Shown here one piece after another: positions 33,356 through 45,601 of a stretch of 64,000 bases of DNA. Under the pieces are notes generated by a model. It searched no databases, had not been told where the DNA came from, and was given only the letters and a program-made list of their open reading frames with translations. The position numbers were made by a program, and so were the translations under genes. Positions within the stretch are counted from its first letter, which is position 1, and each line of letters opens with the position of its first letter. Source of the DNA: Bimastos eiseni. Lineage: Eukaryota > Annelida > Clitellata > Crassiclitellata > Lumbricidae. Location: positions 14,199,567 through 14,263,566 of the forward strand of contig OY365813.1 of the NCBI GenBank assembly GCA_959347315.1. Direction: 5' to 3'.

Positions 33356-35039
33356 TCTGAAGGCAATATTTTATTAAACTAATCACACAAGCAAACGTTC
33401 TTTTAACGCTTCTCGGAAGCACGTGAATTCTGCTTCGTCTTCTTTATCTAGATCGATACACGATGTAGGAACCATAGATTATAATAAACCAATCTCCATT
33501 CTGCAATTTAGTCAAGAATTATGTGGCGTCTTTTTTTATTTCATAAGAAGTTTGATGACCAGTTCCGAAGCAGCTCAACGGATACATTAATATATATGAT
33601 ACTGTTTAAAATATATGCTACTATTCCTCTTGCAAGCTTTGTTCCTTTGCTTGAAGTCCATTAAAGAATATTCTTACATACTTATTTACTTAGCTGCGAT
33701 CAGAATCGGATGCTTCATGAATGATTGTACGAGTAACTGTGTCAACTGTGTGAGGAATTATGAAACGGAATGCACCTACATTGATGATAGGCAATAGCTA
33801 CGCCCTATTGGAAAAAGAATTTCAAGTAATTTGTTGGTTAAATAACGAAAGCCTGTACTAATCACATAACCTCAATCAGGCCAGACCAGATCGGCTTATT
33901 AACTTACGCAAGCGTTTGGCGAACTGTAAATTTATGTGGGCACGTTTGGGTCACAGAGTGTACAATTGCTGTCGAACTCTAGCACTGTATACACAACAAA
34001 GAATATGATGAATAAAGCATGTTTAGAAACGACAGTACAGTATTAGGCCTACAATACTGGCCTAAGCGCCTGGGCAGTTTAATTATGGCAATCGCCTTTA
34101 TTGCCAGCAGCAGAACCCCCCCCCACCGTATATAGGAACAGTTTCAACAGTTTATCGAACTATGCGCTCAATACAGATGCCATGCAGAAGCTAGCCTGGT
34201 TCATTTTAAAAAGCAAATTTGTTAGGTCACATAATTCCGGATGCATTCATTCACCCATGCAGTGACAATATAATTAATTAAACTCGGTAATTTTAGGCCA
34301 TTTGGAGAAATTGTCGTTCATAAGTTCACCACGACCAGTTGGCTCGGTAGCGAGGCTTAATTAATTAGTGCACCAAACGATTTTATTATGAGAACATTTT
34401 GAAATGTTACCTGCTAGCCTATTATTGGCAATCTTGCGGAAGCGATAATTTGGAGGAATGTAGACAGGCATGGAATAACTATAGCTAATAAAAATAATTA
34501 TGTACTTTGAAGTCCAATCCATTTGGCAGGGTAGGGCATACGCTATAGGCAGCAGCTTGACAAGATGAACTAGGATGACTCGGCTATTAAATTCCCTACA
34601 TGTATTTTGTGTGCTATTTCCTTGAATGAACGAAGCGTTCATTTATTAAGTTTGACTTGACGGATCAGCATACCGACATTGCATCATCAACAACATCATC
34701 ATCAGCAGCAGAATTTTCCTTCTCCTTTTCCTTCTCCTCCTCCTCCGCTTCCTCCTCCTCAGCATCATTATCGTCATCATGACAGACACACACAGACCGA
34801 CCGACATCATGTAGTTCATCTTCCCAACCTGTTCACCCCAGACTGGGAATGGACTCGTCTGCTTGAAATACGAAGTCTCAACATCTCTTTCTTGAGGAGG
34901 AGGATTATTTATTTTGGCGAGTGAGAGAATCTGCGTTCAGTTGTTTGGTTATTTTTTTCACAAAAAGGATTTGATTTAGCTTTTCTCTTGAGACGATTTC
35001 TTTCAAAACGGTTTTCAATTGTATTGTACTGTGACGACG
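33356..35039. promoter_or_regulatory. Divergent intergenic region between EMG1 (-) and testican-like (+)
   Basis: 1.7 kb between the two start codons, transcribed apart. It must contain both promoters. No TATA or CpG cluster stands out. It includes a short Cys-rich open frame (33615-33797) and a CAT/CTCC tract at 34679-34775. Confidence 0.5.
33615..33797 (+). CDS. Short open frame: hydrophobic N-terminus, Cys-rich tail (uncertain)
   Basis: ATG 33615 to TAG 33797, 60 residues. It begins MLLFLLQALFLCLKS, signal-peptide-like, and ends CFMNDCTSNCVNCVRNYETE plus one more Cys. The Cys spacing is C-x4-C-x3-C-x2-C-x7-C. I do not recognise it. It could be a small secreted peptide or the first exon of one, or chance. 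No splice or expression evidence. Confidence 0.2.
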   Translation: MLLFLLQALFLCLKSIKEYSYILIYLAAIRIGCFMNDCTSNCVNCVRNYETECTYIDDRQ

Positions 35040-35261
35040 ATGCGAGCGGTAGCGTTGTTTATGTCGGTAGTTTTAATCGGACGGGCGTGCAGCGATGCCC
35101 ACGACGAGTCTCAAGATGAGGTCCAAGCAGTGGCAACACCCTGGAAGGACGATCAGATGACAACACCAGCTGTAGGTCTACCACTGAAAGCCCAGAGGAA
35201 GGGAGAACTTCGCGTTGGCCAGGCTGGGCTTGTTGGACGTTACGAACCAGTTACTGGCAAG
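35040..35261 (+). CDS. Testican-like exon 1 (signal peptide)
   Basis: ATG 35040-35042, MRAVALFMSVVLIGRACSDA and then an acidic, Cys-free stretch. The donor GGCAAG|GTTATC is the best available but ends in phase 0, while exon 2 needs one carried base. So a small exon is probably missing between them, or another donor is used. The frame otherwise stops at 35306. Confidence 0.6.
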
Positions 35262-38200
35262 GTTATCAGATCTTTTGTAACCGATGATTGTCTTAGTTTT
35301 GCTTAATTGTCATGTTGCTTTTTGTTGTTTTTATTTACAGGCAAGAGACACAGAATTCGTGTTCCCATTAAGAGATCTTTACATCGTTTGTTTTCTTTAG
35401 ATGAGTTAAACTCTCATATGTCATAACCACAATGGTATGACATACTGGTTATGCCATTGTAGATAATAACTGAATCTTATCAGCTTTACTGCACAACATA
35501 TTTTGGCGAAAAATAAATTGTTATGTGTATAAGTGCACAAGGGATATCATATCATAGCATGGCATAAAACTGAAAGTTCGAACGCTTACTGAGTGAAATT
35601 TCATGCATGGTCACCTTTGCACAATGGTTAGATGCATATTGACTTAGTCTGGCCTTGTCTTGTGATGACAGTAATTCTGGAGTAATTCTGAAGTGTAATC
35701 AGCAAATGCTAGTGTGGCCAAAGTGTTGTTAGATATCTCATATTTGGGATTGCCTCTTAATAGAGTTCAAGTGTTATTGCCAATAGCCAGATCCAAAAGG
35801 GTAGCTAAGGGTATGACGTGCCAACGACTTCGGTTTTCTTGGCCTTGGCACACAAAGGTAGTGGCTGCTCTGCAGGGGGACCAGAATGGGCCAGAACCCC
35901 ACTGGTCAACTGAGTTTGTGTCTCCCGAATTTTAGTCCAGTTTTGACGAGACCAGACATCCAACTGTCTCCTATGTCAGGTCCTCGATCCCTCCATGGCC
36001 CTCTGTTGGAAGCGTCCAGAGCCGCCACTGCACGAGGGCCAGTCCTCGGCTTTGCTGCCTGAACTCGATGGACAAAATTGCAAGATTGGATGTGTTTTGG
36101 CAACAAGCAGTGGCAAAGGCAATTTAGGAATTTCTATGCACTTTAGTTCCTGCTGTCATTTGTTAGCAGGACAGATTGATCACTGCATTGAAAATGCATA
36201 TCTTTATGGTGTGTAATATGTTGTTTTGGAGGCTCAGTCTTACCCACTATTTATTTATCAGCCCGGTTCACTTAGCTGCCGATCTTTGTATTCATTCTTT
36301 TGTAGGCAATTGCTGAGCTGACCTTGGAGCTACGTCACTGGTTAAAGTCATGCTTTGCCCGTCTTACTAAGTTCTTCTACTTCTATTTAAATGGTTTGTT
36401 TAGACTTGATGGACTGTGGAAAAAGGATTGCCATCGGCAGTTCCTCCCCATTTCCATCCTCATCCTTCTGTTGTTCCTCTTCCTTCCCTTCTCACTTTCT
36501 GCCTTCCTCCTTCCAACCTTTTCTGTAATTTCCTCTTTCCTTCTGCCCCTTGTCCATCTCTTTCTGGTTCCATGCTTTTGCTCATTTTCCTTCTGCTCGT
36601 TCTTCTCCTTCTCTTCCTCCCACTCCTGTCTTGGGTTTCATGACTAGCGTGTTGTCTTTTGTACCCAGCAGGCTGTCCATCTGTTGACAGTCTGAGTAAC
36701 TAACTTGGAAACAAATGCAAAAGCACATGCAGTGAAACAGGCATACGACCACGCACATGTACAGATACATTCAGAAGCACGCATGAAACCAACAACAAAC
36801 GTGCACGCATGCACAACCGACTGAGAACGCAGGAACACATGTGCTTGCATTCAGCGCCGACAAACGTGCATAGTCGGCCGAATGCGCCAGAATGTGCTGG
36901 TCGTTGGATGTGTTGTTTTTTTAGGCTTGTGCCAGTTTGCACCAACGGGTGAATTTATGCTGATGCATGTTTCTCGTTTTCATACCAGATGTTGAGTGCG
37001 ATATGCTCTCGTTTTTACCTTTGGTCTCTTTCTCCTTGTCGTTCTTTCCTTGTTTTCTTCCTCCTCCTCCTCATCATATTCTTGCTACGGGTGTCTTTGT
37101 TTTCCTCCTCCTCTTCTTCCTCCTCCTCCTCCTCCGTCTCGTCCTTCTCCTCCTTTCCTCCTCCTCCTCCTCTTCCTCGTCCTCCTCGTCCTCCTCTTCT
37201 TACATATTCCTTATATCATCTCACTCTCTCTCATCCTTTCTCATTTCCAAATAGTCTTTCTCCTCCTATCGCTTTCTTTTTAATGAAACATCTTACTTTC
37301 CTGTTCTGCTTAATCATTATCGTCCAGTCTCCTTTTGCCATCTCCCTTGACCTCCTTCCTCTGTTTCCCTTTCATTGTTTCCTTCTTTGCCTTGTCCCAT
37401 TCCTGTGTATGGCTCCTCCATGTTCTTGTCATTCTCTGTTTCTTTCTTCCTCTGTTATTCCTTCATATCATCTCCATCTCTTTTACTTCCTCATCTTCCT
37501 TTATTTCCACTAACTCCTGGTATTCGTCTTCCATTCTTCCATCGCTAATGCCATCATTCATCTCCGCTACAGTGCTGCTGCTGCAGTTTGCAAGTGATTA
37601 TTACCAGGCCCGCTGAGAGGAGAGGGGCCAGGAGGCAAATGCCCAAGGGCCCGGTGATTTTCAGGGACCAGGCCCACAATCAACTTATGAAAAATATTGT
37701 AAGTAGTTGTACAATGTCAAGCATGTGAATATTACATTACTTATCCTTTGTTACAATACAACATACTCAACTTCTGTCTAGGGGCCCAAACGTTCTCTGT
37801 TTGGGGTTGGAATTTCTCTGCCTAAGGCCCCCAGAAATTTCTTCTCATAGGGGCCCATAGTTTCTCTGCCTAGTGGCCCGTTATTTTTGTTGGCAAACCT
37901 GATTTTTCACACTATGACTCTTTAAAACCTTTGTGACCTGAGGAATCTATTTCCTGTATTTTTCGGCTGCATTCATCACTAGGATTCTTGGGATGGTCTG
38001 GGCTGAGGAATTAGTCATTTAACGCCTTTCCCCAGGGTAGAGTCTCTGACTAATTCTGTTTGGTCTGTCTAGGGTTCAGACCTTTGCTAAGCATGTAAGG
38101 CCTCTATCACTCATGGGGTGGGGGGTGGAACTGAGTCACTATCCGCCCTGGATGGATTAGTTGGAGGAGGCAACAGAAAAACCCAATTGGTGGAAAGACC

Positions 38201-41200
38201 CAGGTGGCTGATTATTAATGCATTGAACTGCTGTGTCGGGAGTTCATTTTCCAGGATGTCCTCTGCAAAACTGTTGTTTTCACGTCTTGAAATTAAGGGC
38301 AAACGTTTGTTGGCTGATTTATTGCAACAGTGTAGTTATGCAGAGGAAAAGAAGTAAATATGACTGATGCATCCCTGCAAAGGATGTGAAGGATGATGAA
38401 CTCTGACCCATGTCATGAAGACCTCAGGCTAAGATGAGGAAGGGTTCTGCATAATTAGCTTGTGATCTACACATTAAAACAATGAGGAGCATTGATGGTT
38501 GTTAGCTGCCAATGTTTAGTGCCTCACTGTTTTCTCTTTGTATGTATGTGCAAGTTTGATATTATATTAGGCTTTTCTGTTGCTATAGTTATGTTGCTCT
38601 TTCCAGAAAGTCCTTCGTTGATTTTGGATACTAGCGATAGCTACACGCGCTCTCTCTCGCTTGAACCATTCAGTGGCTTTTGATACTATACTCTCAGACA
38701 CGCCTATCCCAAAACCATTATTTTATCTCAATTCCTCCTCTTCTTACCTTTCTCACTGCTCCAATTCCAAGCACCATCCGCTATAGCCACCTGCATGCAA
38801 CACCTGCATGATATTTGGTCCGAACTTTTATCGAAACTGACTTCCCAATTTGGGTTAATGTGGATGGGGGTAGGACTGTGAATGAGCTAGATCGTATTTC
38901 TTTGTGTCTTTCTAGTGCCCAAGAAATCTGTAGAATTGCAGAATACCCTTGACTTAATACAAAATGTCAAATTCGCAGTTACCTAAAGAGTAAGTGGCTA
39001 ATGCTTCATACCCATGGATGGCTGCTTCAGGACCAGCTTTAGATACTCTTCATCTGCTTATTTTTCTTCTTCTTCTTCTTCGTCTTCTTACTTTACTTTT
39101 AATATACCATACTTTGCTTTCTTGGTCGCCGGACCTAGATGCTGGAACAGTCTTCCACCCACCATCAGATTGGTGGACTCAGTGGACTCCTTCAAGTCTA
39201 AGCTCAAGACGCAAATGCTCTCATCTCACTTTGCAGTTGTTTGCAAGTCGCCCGTGTAGCAGTGTGGCCGTATTACAATGTCATATAAATTATTACTATG
39301 TGCTTCACCTCTGACAAAACTAGAAGCATAATCATTATTTTTAGACTAAGATTAGATTAATGGTCGAAGTGCAGTGAGGATCTCAATGCCAGGAGCACAC
39401 AGCTGGGTGTCTCGTCTGTAAGAATATGGTAGTGGTAGGCGTAAATTGGGAACAGAATGCGCTGATTGCGGCATATTACCAGACTTCTACTGTAAAATAT
39501 TAGGCAGCTGTGGAAGACCAGACGTCCAGAGACCTACCAGACAGCTTGCCAGGCAATTTATCACACAACTGAAGTTCTTTTATAAGTAATGGTGTGCATG
39601 TGCTGTTCGGTGTTATGTAATATAAGTGAAATGGTATGATGTCATATTTATTTGGCCACATAAACTCTGTGTTCTGGTGTCTGGACAGATTCACATGTCG
39701 GCTTCTGCAGTTCGAGTGGTAAAGACGATTCCTCTGAATCAAACAGGTACACCAGTTTGACTCCAGTCATGCTTCGTTTAAATGTCTCTGCATTCAATTC
39801 ATAGTAATTTTGGAGTTTAAAAACAGTTAATACCTAAATATTTCTGGACAGATTTCAGTGGTGTGCAGTGAACATTCCATGCTACTGGAAAACTGTTGCA
39901 CCCCAGGTGACTGTTTCCTCTGCGAAACTTTAAAATCCAAGGTGTCCCTAATAATTATGGTATTGTGGCAACTGCTAGGGTAAGGCCAGTCCTGCCTCAG
40001 TGGCTCCATGTGATTCTTTTGGATTGATCTTTTGACCTTTTGTATCAATTACTTTCAGTTTCTGGGTTTTTATTGAATGATATTAATGTGATATTATGGT
40101 GTTGATGCTCTGCCAGTTAATGGTTAAACTTACTTACTGATTTCCGTTGATTCTCGGGTCGATTTGTTGTTAGGTTTTGGCGGCTGTGCAAACGTCACCT
40201 GCAACCGACACGAGATCTGTGTTCACCAACGACGAACCTTGAAGCCAATCTGCGTTCGACGAAAATCATTCAGAGCTAGGTACCAGTACAATAGTTTCTC
40301 TGTAGTTCGTTACCTATTCTGGTGTCATGTAATATAGTATACTTCTTTGTAGGTATAATAATTTAAAAATGGTTTCCTATTCTCACATATTTATGAATGT
40401 TATGTAGGCCTTATATGGCTGAATTAATTCATCAATTTATGTTTGACTTTTGAATTTTATAACTGATATTTATTTGTTTCTAATTGTTATATTATCGTGT
40501 CACATCTGTTGTGGTGTCTAACGATTAATGTCAATAACTTGAGTGAATGAAAGATGTCTTTGATAAATAGCGTCTCCTCAGTTTATCATGCTACTGTGTT
40601 GTAAAAAACAGTGACTTGTTTTTGAAGCAAACGACACGGTCACGGCCATAACTCGCAGGTGATTAGAGCAAGTGCCAAGGTGAGATGATTAGACTGATTA
40701 TTAATCAGGCAATTATTAATCTACATGAATCGTTGTTAGCATTTGCAGGGGTCTACATTTGTGCTTAGTGTTGTAGTCATGGGTGATGCACTGTTTTGCA
40801 CATTATCTGTAGTTGGGGCAATTGGTAACCACAGCAGCCACTTATACAGAAACACTAAAGCTTTCTCCCGTATGTTCCTCCGTATGTAATATTTATGTTC
40901 TCAGCTAAGGGTTCTTGTTCATTTCGTCGCAGATCATTCGTCGCATTCGTTTTGTTGCAGATCATTTCGTCGCATTTTAAAAACCACACTATCCCTGACT
41001 CTAAACGACCCCCACCATGCATACCTTGACCCTAAATGACCCTCACCAGAGGCGTCCAGGTAGGGGGGTCCGGAGGCAAATGCCTCCAATTTCAGGTAGG
41101 GGAGGGGGAATTTTTTGTGTCCCTAGGGGGAATATATTGCCTTCCTGGCACTCTGGACCAGGGGTTTGTCTCCGTCACTCAGAGGGGATTGACGCCCCTG

Positions 41201-44200
41201 ACCCTCACCACGCATAACCTGACCTTAACCGACCCTCACCATACATAACCTGACCGTAACCGACCCTCACGATACTTAACGTGACCCTAACCAATATGCG
41301 ACGAAATGGATGCGACGAAATTATCTGTGACGAAATGAATGCAATGAAGTAATCTGTGAAGAAATAATCTGCGTCGAAGTGAACGGTCACCCAGCTAAGA
41401 GCTAGCTAGTCATCCTTTGGATGCATATGTTTATTGCTGTCTAGAAGTTTCACAGCTGGAATTGGCTACCTCAGTCACGTTGGGCCAACTATTCTTCCTT
41501 AAGCCCTTTACCTCTGATCAGTTTCGTAAGCACCTGAAAAACTGCCTTCTTCATCAGTTAATAAACTTTTCATACTTTTCATTTCTTAACATATTCCAAA
41601 AAACCGTAGCATCCCTATGATACCACACTCATGACATCATTATGACATCGTGGTATCCCCATTGTGTTATGAAATCATAATGACATAATGGTATCCCCAC
41701 AATGTCATGGCTTTGTCGTCATTTCAGGGCAAGGCTGTAATAGGACCGTTATTTGTTTAAAAGATTTATTGTTGTTATTAAAGTGGGAGGTGTTACAATA
41801 TCTGTGCACAGATCAGTTTGAATTCAGGCTTAAGGGATGAAAGTCTAGACAGTAAAAAGTCAGACGTGCAGTAGAGTTGATAAATAGCTTGAAACCAGAT
41901 TTTAAAAAAATGCTGTACTCAAAGATGATTTGGGGGTTGTATTTTTCTCTACAGCCAGAGTGTTAACCATTGACCTGTAGCAATAATTTCTCCATTTACA
42001 GCATGTTATTTATTTCTATGCTGTGATGTGTGTTCACTGATAATGTTTATTTATATATTTTCTATTCCTTGATGGAGTGGAGGTCATTTAACTCTGAAGA
42101 CAAATGGAACTGGTGATATTTCATTGCTGATTGCACCTCTGAATAGTTATATCGTGAGAGGCACTACATAATTCTAAAGATACGATACAACAATACGATA
42201 CCATAATGATGAGAATTTGTGTATGGTCCTGTATATCCACACATTTAAGTGCTTGCATAGGTAGGGGCGTTCTATCCTCCCCTAAGTCATTGGAGCAACT
42301 TAATCTCCCCTATGTCATTGGAGCAACTTAATCTCCCCCTATGTCATTGGAGCAACTTAATCTCCCCTATGTCATCGGAGCAACTTAATCCCTCCTATGT
42401 CATTGGAGCAACTTAATACCGCCTATGTCATTGGAGCAACTTAATCCCCCCTATGTCATTGGAGCAACTTAATCTCCCCTATGTCATTGGAGCAACTTAA
42501 TCTCCCCTATGTCATTGGAGCAACTTAATCCCCCCTATGTCATTGGAGCAACTTAATCTCCCCCTATGTCATTGGAGCAACTTAATCTCCCCTATGTCAT
42601 TGGAGCAACTTAGTCCCTTCTTGGATGTAGCATGTGCTCCAAGGTTTCTATGGTAAAGATGTCCCTGTGCATAATTAAGGAATTGAACCCATAACCTTTG
42701 CAAGCACAGACCAACGATTTGATTACTCTGCTTGCTATACATGTTAGTCAGAGTTGCTGTATCTCTGTGAAATAAAAGTAGTTTCGAGTTTTGTTGACCT
42801 TTGGGTAGAGATTTTCAATTTTTTACGGATGTCTTTTTATTTCTAGCTGGTTAGGAGTCGTAACGCAACTAAAGGTGAATTACATCACAGAGTTGAAAGG
42901 CTGAAGGTTAGGAAATACGACTACTATGAAACATGATGATTGTGATTGTGATTTCGTGCCTGCAGTGTAGGTCTTGTTCAAGTGTTTCATTGAGCGGCTG
43001 ATTATAACGACATCAACTCTTGAGGGAGTTTGTTGTGCGTTTTGCGACTATAAAACAAAAAAATCACTGTGTTATATCAGGATTGCAGATATCTTAATTA
43101 TAATCATCTTTAATGTGCACATGTTCACCCCGAAATGTGAATCTATTGTATCTTTGTTTATTGAAAAAGAAGTATCGCTGTCAAAACGTAGAGATTTACA
43201 GGTATTACAGAGGTATTGAACAGTCACTGGGCCATTGAGTTTACTAGGCATAACTTCGTGAAGGTTCAATCTGTGGGATTGTACAAAGTTCTTTTTTGTC
43301 CCTATCTGGGAGATCAAATGGGCGAAGTTTGTCAGCTTCCAGGAGAAGATGCAATTAAATATCTGAGCACTTGCAAGCTAAGGAGAAATAGTGACCTTTG
43401 AGCCTTGTTATTGAAGGAAGAAAGTTAATGAGCAAAGAGGAGAGTGTCAGTCGATTCCATTCCTTGGGAGCAGAGACATGGAATGCATGTGAGCCCTTGA
43501 CTGTCATGCATCGAGGCTCAGCTATGAGACATGTGCTTGACTATCACAGGCAATGAGGGGGTTAGAACGTCCCTTATGCGTCTGTGACCATGCATTTGAT
43601 TTTGTCATGTTATATAAAGTGGGCATTTTGTTCTTGCTTTTTATTGATTGATTATTTCAATTTTCTTCCATTTAATTGATTGAATGCAAGTCTGGCTTTT
43701 CTGGTGTAACATTTATAATCATTGTTTATCTGATAGCTGAGAAAAACCTATGAAGCTATGTCAGAGACCGTATTTGGACCCACCTCCTGTTCAACAACAG
43801 TTCAAAGTTCATTTTTAGACTGTAAATTGACTCGTTGAGCCAAAACAAACCTTGAGAATGTCTTATTTGTACAAGAAGGTGAATTAGTGATTGAGTGAAT
43901 GGCTGTTTAGTGAAAATCTCTGAAGTGGGTTTTTTATGTCACTTTTTGGAAGTGTTTTTATTTTGGATTCGTCTCTTACCAGTGTGGACTTTTGAAGAAT
44001 GATGTGTTCTTAACTTTTTAGCTTCATGCTCAGGAATTCCAGGAGCAACATGACCAGAGGTTCAAGCTCTCCGCCACAACCGACAAAATGATGAAGCTGC
44101 GCTCGAAAAAGTTTATCAGCGACAACAGCCTTGAAAATAACACGTCAGATAAATCAAATAAAGGTTGGTTAGAGGAAAGTGTTTTGTGCAAAGTTATGCT

Positions 44201-45566
44201 GGGGTTTTTTAAAATACTTGTCGCAGCAATTACATATTAAAGTTGTGCTCGCTTTGAGAATTTGTGAGGCATGATTGTCGAAAGGATTTCACGACTGAAG
44301 AACTTTTTGTTTACTGTAAGCTCTCAAGGTACTAAGGCCTTAACCATTTAATGGCGAACGATTTATGGAAACCTATGCAGCTTGTCGTTAAAGGGTTAAA
44401 GAGCTATCCTTTGAGCTGAGTAGATTTTGAGCAGGAGAATGACAATGTATTTCAAATGCACTGCCTTGATCTTTGCAGATAATATGGAAACTGTAGACGA
44501 TGGTTGGATGGTCTTTCAGCTTGCCTGTTTAATGATTACCTGCTTATTAACCTGTTTTGTCTTTCACGACAAATTACATAACATAAATACCATTGTATGA
44601 TGAGGTTATGCTGCTGCAAAAATTCAGATATAGGGCAGTAATTTGGTGCTTTTATATTCACCATGTGACGACCTAACTATGTTTTTCATGCAATTAAATC
44701 GAATTGATGTCGGTAGAGGTATTTTAATTGGCCATTTATGGTGCACCTCTGAGTTGTAATGATGATGATTTGACTGTGTGGTTAAGGATCTTTGCAAACA
44801 TAAGGCTAACATAACAGAGCTGCAGTCTAAACCTAAACAACCTTGTTTTTGGTGTAGGGCTGCACCGGGGATTTTCACTAATCGGGCAAATACGAGGAAT
44901 TATACCAACTATTCGTCCGAATCCGAATACAAATAGTGTACATAATAGGTCTACCAACTAATTTCAGATGTGAGCAAAAGTTTCAGTTCTATAAATTTAA
45001 TACATAAACCAAAAGTAAGACATGTGATTTTTTACATCTTTCGGCCAGTCTGTGTAAACTAGGAATGAACTAATTTGACTAAACTTAGAAATGAGACGAC
45101 TGACACTGTAGTTTGAATTGAGTTTATGTATGTATCACACATGACGGACACATTGAGAATCAGAACAGAAAATGCAGAGACGAATGACGATCAACTGTTG
45201 ACCACTTATGGATGATACACACATCTTATGTTAAATTGAAGATAATTTCTAGGTTTTCTGTCTTCGTTCAATCTTAGAATGTCGTCAGAAGGAACTAGAT
45301 GGAGTGGGAAGACATTTGCTCGATCAGTTCAAGATGAATCAGGATGAGGACCTCGACAGACAGAAGACGGCGAATAAACGAAGAAAGGAGAAACGAAACT
45401 CAACAAAGAAAGAACTTCATGAAGATGGTAGGCACCCTCGGCTGTTGATGACCGAAACTGGGGGATTGCATCCGCCTCTGTGAATTTCTGTTATTTAGTA
45501 AAACGCTATTTAAATTTTTTATTAAGTCATATTTTCTAGATTTAACTACATGTAGTGAAATGAATA

Positions 45567-45601
<35 letters not shown>

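Larger units (their letters stand above)
35262..40173 (+). other. Testican-like intron 1 (may hide a small exon)
   Basis: 4.9 kb. It holds a hAT MITE (35859-36030), CT-rich tracts (36445-36630 and 37010-37560), a degenerate GGGCCC-rich transposon relic (37610-37880) and a LINE fragment (39060-39262). The missing exon implied by the phase mismatch was not found. Confidence 0.7.
40280..42854 (+). other. Testican-like intron 2
   Basis: 2.6 kb containing the foldback element 40910-41391 with its nested MITE and the 28-bp minisatellite 42272-42616. No Kazal-type exon was seen (no CGSDG-like coding motif). Confidence 0.7.

Noticed and set aside
35714..35935. Possible missing testican exon ending at AAAG|GTAGTG (near 35858)
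   Set aside because: The apparent donor is the target-site/terminal repeat junction of a hAT MITE (35859-36030).
36967..37616. Overlapping 93-174-codon plus-strand frames
   Set aside because: Low-complexity CTCCTC/TTCCTC tract in an intron; Ser/Leu/Phe/Pro composition follows the repeat.
42974..43219. Open frame with several Cys in testican intron 3 as a Kazal exon
   Set aside because: Cys spacing and sequence (CCAFCDY) do not fit a Kazal domain, and there is no matching acceptor and donor phase.
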